From Bacteroidales bacterium (GTDB taxonomy: Bacteria; Bacteroidota; Bacteroidia; Bacteroidales; JAADJA01): a stretch of DNA of 36,207 bases. Below the pieces are notes generated by a model. It searched no databases and had not been told where the DNA came from. It saw nothing but the letters and a program-made list of their open reading frames with translations. Location: the NCBI GenBank assembly GCA_020438135.1, contig JAGQVF010000077.1:678-36884 (forward strand), read 5' to 3'. This document shows positions 17,702-26,714 of this stretch, in pieces (position 1 is the stretch's first letter; each line of letters opens with the position of its first letter). The position numbers and the translations under genes were made by a program.

Positions 17702-20700
17702 ATGCTACCCTCTACAAGCAAGTGGCTGTCCCTGTTCTTATTTGTGTTAATAATCTTTATATCAGTTGCTTATGGGCAACAGCCAAATCAACAGGAAAGT
17801 GATGTAATAGCGAAAGCACAATCACTTTTTAACGAAAAAAAATACCAGGAAGCGCTTCCATTATTTGCACAACTCGTCAGTGTCCATCCTGAAAATCCGG
17901 AGTATAATTACAAATTCGGAGTGTGTACCTTTCATGGCGACAGAAGCGACCGGAGAAGACCTATCAGATACCTGAGCAATGCCTTAAAAAGTATGGGAAG
18001 TGATCCGCAACTTCATTATTACCTTGGAATGGCATACTACCAAAATGAAGAGTTTGCTGAGGCAATGAAATTTCTGAACCTTTACCTGGCTAAACTGGAT
18101 GCCGGATCACCAGAACGGCCTGTTATTCTCGAAAAAGTGAATGCGTGTTTAAATGGATTGAGTCTAGAACATTCAAATATCATTGAAGAATTCGTTGTGA
18201 CTGCAGAATTCCAGAAAGATAATTTTCACAGAGCATACCGGGCTGACGAGTTCAGTGGGATGTTAATATTAAAACCCGATAATTTCATTTCACCCAAAGA
18301 AAAAAGTGAAGGGACCAATAGTTTCGTATATATCTCGGAACCAAGAGGAACAATTTATTTTTCTGGTTACGAATCTGCATCCACTGGTCAGCTCGATCTG
18401 TTTAAAGTTAAAATGCTCGAAAACGGAGATTGGGGTACGCCCGAAAAAATTTCGGATGTAATCAATACCAACTTTGATGAATCGTACCCGGTTTTAACAG
18501 ATTACGGCACCACCCTCTATTTTTGTTCAAAGGGCCATAATTCGATTGGTGGATACGATGTGTTCAGATCTAAACTCGATACTGCTTCTGGTAAGTTCGA
18601 AACTCCTGAAAATCTTGGTAAAGGGGTGAATTCTCCTTTCAACGATATTTTATACATCCCCGACAAAACTGGCAGGTTTGCTTACTTCGCTTCTGACAGG
18701 GATAATCTGAACAATGGTATCAATGTGTATAAGATCAGGATTATCGAAAATCCATTTGGCCAACAGGAGGTATTGCTAGTTGACAACAGCAGCTCATCTG
18801 CAACCGGAAAAGATGTTGAAAATACGGAGGCAGAAGATGCCTTAAACACAAATAGATCACAAGGACCGGAGGTAATTGCCAGCACCAAGGACCCTGAACT
18901 GGCTCCATCTGAAAAGGCTGAAAAACTGATGAATAAACGAACCATGGTTCATCAACTTGCTGATACGGCCTACATCCTTGTGGCGCAAACCAAGGATCTG
19001 ATACGCAGCCTTACCAATAAACGTGATCGTGCAAATGCAATTTCAACGGGTAAATCGGAAACCGCTAAAAAACTTGAGATAGAATTTGATGAGTTGATTG
19101 ATAACCTTGTTTTTATTGATGAAGACGATATGTTTGAAAAGCAACTTGGAAAAGCAATTGAGATCAAAAAGAAAATCTTCCAAAACAGGGCACGGGCGGA
19201 CTATGCCAACCTTATTGCCTGGAATTATGGCAAACAAATCAAGATTAAAGACAAGGAACTGGAAGAGTTTAAAAAGAAAGCCGGAGAGGTTCAAACCCTT
19301 TCACTGAGTACCGAGTATGATAAAACTACAACCGTTTATAACGAGCTGATGAATCAATATAAGGTGGCTGACTCACTTTCGGATTATTCGGTTTATTTGT
19401 TGAAAATAAATTCAGATGAAGCCGTTTTTGATGTTCCGGAATCGGAGCTTGCATTTGCCGGTGAATTGCGCACATCTTATCAAAACAATACCCTGTTTGC
19501 AAGAACCGGGGCGAAGGCCAATACCCAGGTTATTTCTATTGATCCTTCGGAATTACTGGGAAAATCTGAAAATAAACCTGCCAGGAAATTTGATGATGCT
19601 CCTATCATCAAATTGTATGATCAGGTTGAGGCTGTTCATTTTGTAGCCGGCAATGGAATTTTGATTGACGAAGATATTCAGATTGATTTAAGTATCGATG
19701 CTGTTGAACCAGCTCAATTGGTAGATTTTGTTACCGCTGATTTCATTAACATCGCTTATTATGATGAAGAAATAGCCGAAATTGATTTTGCAATTGATGC
19801 CATCGATCCTTATAAACAAATTGAAGAAATTGCATTTTCGGATGTTCAGAACAATACGGGATTTGATAATGAAGATCTGGAAATAAGTTTTGTGGTGGAT
19901 ATAGTTCCTGCTGCAAAACTAATTCAACAAGTTGCTTTTAATCAATCGGTTGACATTAACATTGAAGTAGCTGAGCTGGAAATTGGCTTTGGTGTTGATG
20001 CTATTGAGCCAACATCCCTTGTGCAGCAAATAGATGCCAGTTATGATCCTATTGCATTTTTTGAAGATGAGGAGATAGAGATAAATAATAATACAGATAT
20101 TATTGAGCCGACAGCTTTGGTTGAATTGGTGGCTTATACCAATCAGGTAGTTTTACCCGATCTCGAGAATGAACTGGAAATTGACTCTGGCTTTGATGCT
20201 GTTACTCCGGAACCTGTGGTAGAGAGTATTGCATGGACTGATCAGGTGCAAATTGAAATAACCGAAACACCCGACATTCAACTTTCAAATGAAATAGTTG
20301 TGGTTTCTCCTGTCGAATTTAATCCGGCATCGTACGCTGAGGTTGTGATAGACGAAACTCCTGAGATCAGTGAGAATTCTGAAGACTTTAAATTAGAAGC
20401 TACCGATCAGGTCGAATCCATTACATTCGATTTCCGGGTGTTTGAAGTGCCTGACGAATCTATTTATATCTCTGAGGATATACAAATTGCAGCAGCGATT
20501 GAAACGATTGCATTTATAGATCATGGATTTGATATCCCCGAAGAAAATCTTGAAATAGTAACGGAAGAAACAAATCCTGAAAATGTTGAATGGGCGCTCG
20601 TTCAACCTGTTACCATCGGGGAAAACGAGTTGAAAATGGATGTTGCTGCAATTGATGAAGATCTTTACATCAGTCGTGAATCACTCGAACCAATCCCTGT

Positions 20701-21637
20701 TGTTCAGCCGGTATTCCCGGATGATCTGGCATACAAAGGAATTGAAATTGAAGAAGAAAACCTTGAAATAGGTTTGAGAAACAATGCCATTAAAGCCACC
20801 GGAATAATCAGGTTGACTGAACCTGTTTACCAGGAAAATCTGACTTTTGTGCCGGTTACCATTGATGAGGAGCCTGAAATTGATTTCGCCATTGATGCTT
20901 TTCAACCGGTTAATCTTACTCAGCAAATAGCCTTTTCAGAAAATCCATCAAAACTTGAAATTGGTGAAGATGAGATTGAGATCAGTTTTTATATCGATCA
21001 AATTCACAAAGCACAACTGGCTGTGGTTGACGGCATAATGGATCAAACTAAACCGGTAATGGTTGAATCAATTAGTCAGATGCCTGCGATAGGCACCGAA
21101 TTGTTCTACCTTCGCGAATCAATGTCGATCGCTAATGATATTGAAACAAGCCGGACTGACTATGAATTGCTGAAAATTGCTTTAACTGATCCCGGCCAAC
21201 TATCGTATGAAGAACTGCTGTTTTCTGCAAGTCTGGCTCCCAAACCTGAAGATAAACTGGCTATTTACAATCAGGCTTTTATCCATCTTCACAGAGATTG
21301 GAGAGCTTTCAATAACGCAGCAGTTACAGCTATGAATATGAAAGATTTTGATAAAGCTGAATGTTACTTATACCAGGCTTCACTGATTTCGGAAGATAAC
21401 GGCAAGATCCAAAACAATATGGGTATTCTGGCTTGTTACCTGAAACATTATAATGAAGCCGAAACGTATTTTATCGCTGCCAGCAACCTGGGTGTTGATG
21501 CTGATTATAACCTGTCAGTTATTAAAAACATGACCCAGTCTCATGAAAGCACACCCGACAGGCTGCAGGAAGAAATTGGTGAACATAAATATTATGAAGT
21601 GCTTGGTGAAGCAATCAACCCAACACTCAAGGATTAA
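17702..21637 (+). CDS. Secreted TPR/PD40 protein with a long acidic ~33-residue repeat domain
   Basis: I do not recognise the whole protein. From the ATG at 17702 (1311 aa) it starts with a clear signal peptide (1-25, A-Y-G before Q). TPR-like helices lie at about 33-134. PD40-type beta-propeller repeats follow at 214-349, with YFSGYES, LYFCSKG and AYFASDRD. A charged helical or coiled-coil stretch spans 404-559. Residues 656-1113 are acidic degenerate repeats of about 33 aa, with the core E-I-x-F-x-I-D-A-I-x-P then L-V/I-Q-Q-I-A-F. The C-terminal TPR-like helices are at 1179-1264. TPR plus PD40 occurs in T9SS-associated and OmpA-like envelope proteins, but no OmpA domain, sorting domain or lipobox is present. 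ATG 17648 or TTG 17639 would add 18 or 21 residues before the signal peptide. It is alone between plsY and dnaN. Confidence 0.8.
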   Translation: MLPSTSKWLSLFLFVLIIFISVAYGQQPNQQESDVIAKAQSLFNEKKYQEALPLFAQLVSVHPENPEYNYKFGVCTFHGDRSDRRRPIRYLSNALKSMGSDPQLHYYLGMAYYQNEEFAEAMKFLNLYLAKLDAGSPERPVILEKVNACLNGLSLEHSNIIEEFVVTAEFQKDNFHRAYRADEFSGMLILKPDNFISPKEKSEGTNSFVYISEPRGTIYFSGYESASTGQLDLFKVKMLENGDWGTPEKISDVINTNFDESYPVLTDYGTTLYFCSKGHNSIGGYDVFRSKLDTASGKFETPENLGKGVNSPFNDILYIPDKTGRFAYFASDRDNLNNGINVYKIRIIENPFGQQEVLLVDNSSSSATGKDVENTEAEDALNTNRSQGPEVIASTKDPELAPSEKAEKLMNKRTMVHQLADTAYILVAQTKDLIRSLTNKRDRANAISTGKSETAKKLEIEFDELIDNLVFIDEDDMFEKQLGKAIEIKKKIFQNRARADYANLIAWNYGKQIKIKDKELEEFKKKAGEVQTLSLSTEYDKTTTVYNELMNQYKVADSLSDYSVYLLKINSDEAVFDVPESELAFAGELRTSYQNNTLFARTGAKANTQVISIDPSELLGKSENKPARKFDDAPIIKLYDQVEAVHFVAGNGILIDEDIQIDLSIDAVEPAQLVDFVTADFINIAYYDEEIAEIDFAIDAIDPYKQIEEIAFSDVQNNTGFDNEDLEISFVVDIVPAAKLIQQVAFNQSVDINIEVAELEIGFGVDAIEPTSLVQQIDASYDPIAFFEDEEIEINNNTDIIEPTALVELVAYTNQVVLPDLENELEIDSGFDAVTPEPVVESIAWTDQVQIEITETPDIQLSNEIVVVSPVEFNPASYAEVVIDETPEISENSEDFKLEATDQVESITFDFRVFEVPDESIYISEDIQIAAAIETIAFIDHGFDIPEENLEIVTEETNPENVEWALVQPVTIGENELKMDVAAIDEDLYISRESLEPIPVVQPVFPDDLAYKGIEIEEENLEIGLRNNAIKATGIIRLTEPVYQENLTFVPVTIDEEPEIDFAIDAFQPVNLTQQIAFSENPSKLEIGEDEIEISFYIDQIHKAQLAVVDGIMDQTKPVMVESISQMPAIGTELFYLRESMSIANDIETSRTDYELLKIALTDPGQLSYEELLFSASLAPKPEDKLAIYNQAFIHLHRDWRAFNNAAVTAMNMKDFDKAECYLYQASLISEDNGKIQNNMGILACYLKHYNEAETYFIAASNLGVDADYNLSVIKNMTQSHESTPDRLQEEIGEHKYYEVLGEAINPTLKD
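19667..21040 (+). repeat. Degenerate ~99-bp tandem repeats coding for acidic 33-aa units
   Basis: About 12-14 in-frame units are visible at protein level. The best preserved begin at 19667, 19763, 19865, 19964, 20063 and 20162, spaced close to 99 bp, and again at 20864 and 20963. The units share the E-I-x-F/I-x-I-D-A-I-x-P core; EIDFAIDA recurs exactly at 19778 and 20876 with different third-codon bases. Middle units are badly worn. DNA identity between units is low, so they are old duplications. Confidence 0.75.
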
Positions 21638-21668
21638 GAATCGGGAGTTTACTACATTATATAAGCAA

Positions 21669-21694
21669 GGCCGGATTTTTTCCGGTCTTTTTTT
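21669..21694 (+). terminator. Terminator after the repeat-protein gene
   Basis: GGCCGGA (21669-21675), a T5 loop, and TCCGGTC (21681-21687) form a 7-bp stem with one G-T pair, followed by seven T's. It separates the repeat-protein gene from dnaN. The remaining bases to 21811 hold only weak promoter-like sequence (TACTTTTA at 21764, TTATTTTG at 21778). Confidence 0.88.
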
Positions 21695-21811
21695 ATGCCG
21701 CATTATGTTATAAAAATGTTAAGAAAACAATGGGAGATATCCGATTCGAATTAAAAAAAATAATACTTTTACCATCCTTATTTTGATCATTTAATCCGTA
21801 AACAAAGTAGT

Positions 21812-22933
21812 ATGAAGTTTATTGTTTCAAGCACGGTATTATTGAAAAATCTGCAAATGATTAGTGGTGTGATCAATCCGAGTAACACCCTCCCGATTCT
21901 TGATGATTTTCTGTTTGAATTGCAGGAAAGGAGCCTGAAAATTACAGCCTCTGATCTTGAAACTACCATGTCGGTAACTGTTCCATTGGATATGGCAGAA
22001 AATCCTGGTCTGGTAACCATTCCTGCAAAAATTCTGCTCGATACCCTGAAAACATTTGCAGATGTGCCACTAACCATCACCATTGATGATGATTCGCTTG
22101 GCATTGAGATTTCTGCCGGAGATGGTAAATTTAAACTTTCAGGTCATAAAAGTGACGAGTTTCCTGAAACTCCCGCAATTGAGGAGCCAACAATCATTAA
22201 AATGAATTCGGAAGTTTTGAGAAGTGCTTTCAACAAAACTTTGTTTGCAACAGGAAATGATGAATTAAGACCGGTGATGTCAGGTGTATTTTGCGAACTG
22301 GCTCCGGAAGACCTGACCTTTGTCGCAACCGATGCTCACAAACTGGTCAGATATAAAAGAACAGATGCAAATGCTGAAAGTGTAGCATCGTTTATTCTCC
22401 CCAAAAAGCCTCTCAATCAACTGAAAAATATTTTACCTGATGATGCGGATGTTACCATTGAATACGATCAAACCAATGCCTGTTTCAGGTATGAAAATGT
22501 TCACCTTGTTTGCCGTTTGATAGAAGGGAAATATCCAAATTACGATGCAGTTATACCCAAAGATAATCCCAATAAACTGATTATTGACAGGTCTCCCTTT
22601 ATCAATTCCATCAGGCGTGTATCCCTATATGCTAATCAGTCGACTAACCAGGTCCGGTTGAAAATTTCCGGTAAGGAACTTACTCTTTCTGCTGAAGATA
22701 TTGACTATGCCAATGAAGCGAAAGAACGACTCACCTGTAATTATGAAGGTGAGGATATGGAAATCGGATTCAATTCCAAGTTTTTGCTGGATATGCTTAA
22801 TAACCTTGGAGCTGAAAGTATTAAACTGGAAATGTCGGCGCCAAATCGTGCAGGCATACTGATGCCGGTTGACCCCGACAACAAAGACGAAGATATTCTG
22901 ATGCTGGTTATGCCGGTTATGCTGAATCAGTAA
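21812..22933 (+). CDS. dnaN: DNA polymerase III beta sliding clamp
   Basis: DnaN is the ring-shaped processivity clamp of the replicative polymerase. The 373-aa protein has normal length and the three-domain repeat of the family. It begins MKFIVSSTVLLKNLQ, carries PILDDFLF and LKITASDLETTM in domain 1, TDAHKLVRY in domain 2, and ends with the hydrophobic I-L-M-L-V-M-P-V-M, equivalent to the usual MPMR-type C-terminus. dnaA is not next to it. A terminator precedes it, so it should have its own promoter. The next gene starts 70 bp downstream. Confidence 0.97.
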   Translation: MKFIVSSTVLLKNLQMISGVINPSNTLPILDDFLFELQERSLKITASDLETTMSVTVPLDMAENPGLVTIPAKILLDTLKTFADVPLTITIDDDSLGIEISAGDGKFKLSGHKSDEFPETPAIEEPTIIKMNSEVLRSAFNKTLFATGNDELRPVMSGVFCELAPEDLTFVATDAHKLVRYKRTDANAESVASFILPKKPLNQLKNILPDDADVTIEYDQTNACFRYENVHLVCRLIEGKYPNYDAVIPKDNPNKLIIDRSPFINSIRRVSLYANQSTNQVRLKISGKELTLSAEDIDYANEAKERLTCNYEGEDMEIGFNSKFLLDMLNNLGAESIKLEMSAPNRAGILMPVDPDNKDEDILMLVMPVMLNQ

Positions 22934-23003
22934 ATTTTTACCTGTCAGTTTTTATTGTTATCAATGATTGATCCCGATTTCTCAGGATTTAACAGATTAT
23001 TTT

Positions 23004-23921
23004 ATGCGTGTAATTGTTCTAGGTGGTAGCGGCTTTATCGGAAATTCTTTGCTAAAATTGCCGGAAATGCAAAAGCATGAGGCCATTGTGGTAACAAGGA
23101 ATCCCCAGCATATTAAAAAATATGCCGACCGGGGAATTGAAGCCGTTGTTTGGGATTACGCTACCAATAGTTTGTTAAAACCTTACCTTCAGGGGCATTA
23201 TGCCATTATTAATCTTGCAGGTGAAAACATCGGCGGACTTTGGACAGGTGCCCACAAAAAGAGAATCATGCAATCGCGAAGAAAAATTGCTTTGAAACTT
23301 TCTGAGCTGGTAAATTCCTCGGTTGTTAAACCGGAGGTGATAATCCAGGCTTCGGCATCAGGCTATTATGGATCGCAGGGCGAAAAGGAAATTGATGAGC
23401 AACATAAAAAGGGTAAAGGTTTTTTATCAGATGTGGCTGCTATAACTGAAGAATCTCTTCAAATTAAATCAGATAAAACCAGAGTCATTTATATTCGCAC
23501 AGGTATCGTTCTGGGAAAAGGCGGAGGCTTTGTGAAAAGGCTGTTTATCCCTTTCAAACTTTATCTTGGGGGCCACTTTGGAAGAGGTAAACAATGGTTG
23601 CCCTGGATCCATCGTTATGATGAAGTGAAGGCCATTTCATTTCTCCTGGATAAGCCTGGTTCCCATGGGGTGTATAACCTCTGTTCGCCGAACCCGGTGA
23701 GAATGCGTCATTTTTGTAAAATTTTCGGAAAAATTCTTTATCGCCCTTCCTGGCTTCATATTCCCGCCTTTTTATTAAAACTTGTTTTGGGTGATTTCGC
23801 GAGAGAACTGCTCCTTACAAGTGTAAAAATGAAACCCGAACGTCTGCTCAAAGAAGGTTTTCATTTTGAGTTCACCGATCCTGAAGTAGCCCTTAAAGAT
23901 CTTTTTTCTGAAAATGGCTGA
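23004..23921 (+). CDS. TIGR01777-type NAD(P)-binding epimerase/SDR protein
   Basis: This 305-aa extended short-chain dehydrogenase-like protein is of the TIGR01777 (YfcH/SulA) family. The Rossmann glycine motif GGSGFIG lies at residues 7-13, ASASGYYG contains the catalytic Tyr region, and RTGIVLGKGGG and PWIHRYDEV are family signatures. The C-terminal DUF1731-like part ends with KPERLLKEGF. The substrate is unknown. The ATG at 23004 is chosen because it opens directly on the nucleotide-binding strand; an upstream TTG at 22968 adds 12 unsupported residues. The stop overlaps the start of the aminotransferase gene by 8 bp, so the two are translationally linked. Confidence 0.9.
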   Translation: MRVIVLGGSGFIGNSLLKLPEMQKHEAIVVTRNPQHIKKYADRGIEAVVWDYATNSLLKPYLQGHYAIINLAGENIGGLWTGAHKKRIMQSRRKIALKLSELVNSSVVKPEVIIQASASGYYGSQGEKEIDEQHKKGKGFLSDVAAITEESLQIKSDKTRVIYIRTGIVLGKGGGFVKRLFIPFKLYLGGHFGRGKQWLPWIHRYDEVKAISFLLDKPGSHGVYNLCSPNPVRMRHFCKIFGKILYRPSWLHIPAFLLKLVLGDFARELLLTSVKMKPERLLKEGFHFEFTDPEVALKDLFSENG

Positions 23922-24738
23922 AATTGACGGGACTAAATACCTGTATAATAACAATGTTTTTCCAACGAAAGATATGGACGAATTTTCGCATCCGCCATAT
24001 CACAACGATACCATTTATGAAGTGATCAGACTGGAGGAAAGTGTTCCGCTTTTTCTGGAAGATTATCTTAACCGGCTTGAAAATTCATTCGGATTAAACA
24101 GGTTACAAATTCCTTATTCAAGGACTGAAATTAAGGCCTCTATTAAAAAACTGGCTGAACTGAATGCTTGTACTGAAGGACCGGTCAAGCTGTTATTCGG
24201 AAATGGGAACCCGCGCTATTTCATGCTCTACATGATGAAACCTCACCTTCCAAAACCGGAAGAATATCAAACCGGTGTTCGTACAATTTTCTTACATGAG
24301 ACGCGACTGAATCCCAACGCAAAAAATCTAAATACCTCCCTCAGAAATCGTTCAGAAAAAATGCTGGCTGATGCTGATGCTTACGAATCAATACTTGTGA
24401 ATGAGGATGGATGGATTACGGAAGGTAGCAGATCGAATATCTTTTTTACCAGGGGTCATGAAATATTTACAACGCCTGATTATTTGATCCTTCCGGGAAT
24501 AACCCGTAAAAAAGTTCTGAAAATACTTAACGATAGCGGGTTTCAGATTACTTTCGCAACCATCAGACCAGCGGATCTGCCGGGCTTCAATTCATGTTTT
24601 TTAACGGGTACAACCCGCAAAATAGTTCCTGTCCGATCCATCGGTGAATATAACTTTTCAGTAAAAGAACCTGTTTTGGATCAAATCTCGAAACGATTTG
24701 AAGAGTTTGTCGGTGATTACATCAGTGGGAGTAAATAA
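23914..24738 (+). CDS. Class IV PLP-dependent aminotransferase/lyase
   Basis: This 274-aa protein of fold-type IV PLP enzymes belongs to the group of branched-chain aminotransferase, D-amino-acid aminotransferase and aminodeoxychorismate lyase. The likely PLP lysine is Lys137 in NAKNLN, and Glu170 in ITEGSRSNIF is the conserved partner. LPGITRKKVL and FLTGTTRKI (cofactor phosphate binding) follow. The exact substrate cannot be set from sequence: an aminodeoxychorismate lyase role would fit folate synthesis, but folP lies about 15 kb away in another unit, so this is only a possibility. It overlaps the upstream epimerase gene by 8 bp and ends 5 bp from the convergent C10 protease gene. Confidence 0.88.
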   Translation: MAEIDGTKYLYNNNVFPTKDMDEFSHPPYHNDTIYEVIRLEESVPLFLEDYLNRLENSFGLNRLQIPYSRTEIKASIKKLAELNACTEGPVKLLFGNGNPRYFMLYMMKPHLPKPEEYQTGVRTIFLHETRLNPNAKNLNTSLRNRSEKMLADADAYESILVNEDGWITEGSRSNIFFTRGHEIFTTPDYLILPGITRKKVLKILNDSGFQITFATIRPADLPGFNSCFLTGTTRKIVPVRSIGEYNFSVKEPVLDQISKRFEEFVGDYISGSK

Positions 24739-24743
24739 ACGGA

Positions 24744-26225
24744 TCAATCAAGTTTTATAAACTTCAAACAGGTTTGAATGCCGTTAATTGAAATTTTGCA
24801 GAAATACATTCCACCTTGTAACGAACTTAATGCTTCGATTTTATAGTTGTGGGGGTTATTATTTTCTAAAATTTCCAATGTTCTGTAATAAACTGAATTT
24901 CCAGAAAGGTCAAAAATTTGAAGTTTGCATTCTGAAGTTGCCGGTGCAGATACAGAAATACAAAATTCATCATAAACCGGATTTGGTTTAATTTCTACAT
25001 CTATCTGATCGTTCATTCGAAGTGCCTGCATTCCGGTATTTACGGGAGGGAAGGCAATATCAACGATTGCCCCTTCAATCACTGTAAGCCCGTATGGAAT
25101 TTCATCTGGAAGTAGGTACCACCCATTGTAACTACCGCCCCATCCGAAATTCAGATGAAAATAAGTATCCGTATTATATCCGTCGATCACAAGGTTGTGC
25201 CCCATGGTTCCTGCAGGGTCAACTACTGCCAGATGAACGGGGCGACCTTCCATCATGTTTTTTGCAATTTCGGTGTAAAGGTTGGTGTCTGAATCGTTTA
25301 ACAGGTTAGCCGACTCAAACCCGAATTTCATATAGGCATCATAAGCCTGTATCACACCGAAAGTTCCCGAAATAGATGAGGTATAAACCTGTTTTGCCGC
25401 CACGCCACAAGCATAATTCAATGCTGCTTTCAGTTCTGGCTTAAGTGGTGATTGAGTTTCAAATGAACCGGAAATCGTATCGAACCAGGCATTCAATTGA
25501 GGAAACGATGGAAAATCTCTGATTTCAAAATCATCGTCAATCCAATAATTCCTTCCTGAATAGGAGTGATAATAATCGTCTTCATCATCGAAAATAGTTT
25601 CATTTAAAGTTTGATAGTAGTTCACGATTTGAGCCATTGCAACAGCGGGGCAACCTGCTATACTTCGTTGATTCGTCACAGGATCCACCGGGCAGAAATT
25701 GTTATAGGGGGCATTTTGGGTCCAGTTGGTTTCGAGCCAGCCACCTGTTATAGTGGTGCCTTCAGGGGGCCATTGCTCGAATTTATTCATCATATGCATG
25801 TTGCAGGTGCTGAGGTTTTTCCATTGTTTCAATCGTTGATACAGTTTCTCCTGCGGAATTAGGTTAACCAGTGCCAAACGAAATTCAACATCGGTTTTGA
25901 GATAATCGATCAGTAAATTTTCAAATCCTGAATTTTCAGTGGCATTGTTCTCAAACGAATAGGCCAAAACAGGCGGCAGGTTGTTATCAGCAGAAACAGC
26001 AATAAAACCTGTTGGCATAAGATTGAACAGGTAAAACAGGTTTCGTCCGTTTTTGTCTGAAATAGTTTGTGGTACACCGTCAAACGAGAACGAGTGGTGC
26101 TTTGTTAGAAGAATCATTTTATTGAACGCTGTTTCTTTAGCAATTGAAACAGTTACCGGTTTAGATTTTACCTGGATATAGATAACTGAAAATATTAGAA
26201 ATGGTAGAAGATTGATAATTTTCAT
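24744..26225 (-). CDS. Secreted C10 (streptopain-like) cysteine protease with T9SS sorting domain
   Basis: This is a second C10 protease, 493 aa from the ATG at 26225. The signal peptide ends near V-K-S (about 20). The SpeB-like propeptide is about 22-150, and the peptidase domain about 160-395 with nucleophile Cys192 in AGCPAVAMAQ and catalytic His343 in GHNLVIDGY, then NFGWGGSYNGWYLL. A type A T9SS sorting domain (about 410-493, with KPNP) ends the protein. Unlike the C10 protease at 710-2830, it has no CUB domains. A 20-residue upstream extension to 26285 would bury the signal peptide and overlap the promoter, so it was rejected. It has one of the best promoters in the window. It would act outside the cell after propeptide removal. 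Confidence 0.92.
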   Translation of the reverse strand: MKIINLLPFLIFSVIYIQVKSKPVTVSIAKETAFNKMILLTKHHSFSFDGVPQTISDKNGRNLFYLFNLMPTGFIAVSADNNLPPVLAYSFENNATENSGFENLLIDYLKTDVEFRLALVNLIPQEKLYQRLKQWKNLSTCNMHMMNKFEQWPPEGTTITGGWLETNWTQNAPYNNFCPVDPVTNQRSIAGCPAVAMAQIVNYYQTLNETIFDDEDDYYHSYSGRNYWIDDDFEIRDFPSFPQLNAWFDTISGSFETQSPLKPELKAALNYACGVAAKQVYTSSISGTFGVIQAYDAYMKFGFESANLLNDSDTNLYTEIAKNMMEGRPVHLAVVDPAGTMGHNLVIDGYNTDTYFHLNFGWGGSYNGWYLLPDEIPYGLTVIEGAIVDIAFPPVNTGMQALRMNDQIDVEIKPNPVYDEFCISVSAPATSECKLQIFDLSGNSVYYRTLEILENNNPHNYKIEALSSLQGGMYFCKISINGIQTCLKFIKLD

Positions 26226-26267
26226 GCTGACCTTTTTTTTGTGAAGATGTAAAAGTAGATATCTTTT

Positions 26268-26300
26268 CAAATATATGCAAAACATTTATATATATACAAA
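26268..26300 (-). promoter_or_regulatory. Promoter of the second C10 protease gene
   Basis: On the minus strand, TTTG (complement of 26297-26300) is followed 21 bp later by TATATTTG (complement of 26268-26275). Both boxes and the spacing match the Bacteroidota consensus. The -7 box lies 42 bp before the ATG, in very AT-rich DNA. Confidence 0.75.
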
Positions 26301-26342
26301 GATGTGATTATTTATATATTATCCGGTATCCAAGCGAATGCC

Positions 26343-26350
26343 TACCTTTG
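26343..26350 (+). promoter_or_regulatory. -7 box of the SUI1-type gene
   Basis: TACCTTTG matches TAnnTTTG and lies 15 bp before the ATG at 26366, so the leader would be very short. A TTA 21 bp upstream is a weak -33. This placement also argues against the TTG start at 26348. Confidence 0.6.
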
Positions 26351-26365
26351 TTGAAAATCTTAAGA

Positions 26366-26710
26366 ATGGCTAAAAAGTTTAAAGACCGGCAGGGAATTGT
26401 GTATTCGACTAAGCCGGATTATGAATATCACTATGATGCAAACGAAGAACAGGAAACACTGCCACCGCAGCAACAGGATTTGAGAGTAAGTCTTGATAAA
26501 AAACAAAGAAAAGGTAAGGCTGTTACACTGGTTACCGGATTTGTTGGAGCCGATGCAGATTTGAAAGAGCTCGGTAAACTCCTCAAATCGAAATGCGGAG
26601 TTGGCGGAACTTCAAAAGATGGCGAAATTCTGATACAGGGTGATTTCAGAGAAAAGATAATTGAATTGCTACAAAAAGAAGGTTATAAAGTAAAACGTTC
26701 CGGTGGCTGA
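26366..26710 (+). CDS. SUI1/YciH-type translation initiation factor
   Basis: This 114-aa protein has the SUI1 (eIF1-like) domain in its C-terminal two thirds: V-T-L-V-T-G-F-V-G, then L-K-x-L-G-K-L-L-K-S-K-C-G-V-G-G, and an ending I-x-I-Q-G-D-F-R-E-K-I-I-E-L-L. Lys-Cys-Gly-Val-Gly-Gly is the family signature. The N-terminal IVYSTKPDYEY is typical of Bacteroidota members. Bacterial YciH is thought to affect start-codon selection, but its role is modest and not well defined. It is a single gene on the plus strand between two minus-strand genes and ends 4 bp from the convergent amidase gene. Confidence 0.93.
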   Translation: MAKKFKDRQGIVYSTKPDYEYHYDANEEQETLPPQQQDLRVSLDKKQRKGKAVTLVTGFVGADADLKELGKLLKSKCGVGGTSKDGEILIQGDFREKIIELLQKEGYKVKRSGG

Positions 26711-26714
26711 TATG

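Noticed and set aside
19667..21040. Repeat region as CRISPR or satellite DNA
   Set aside because: Repeats are coding, in frame, degenerate at DNA level and differ in every unit; there are no spacers.
26226..26285. N-terminal extension of the second C10 protease
   Set aside because: It would run over the -7 box and add a basic stretch before the signal peptide.
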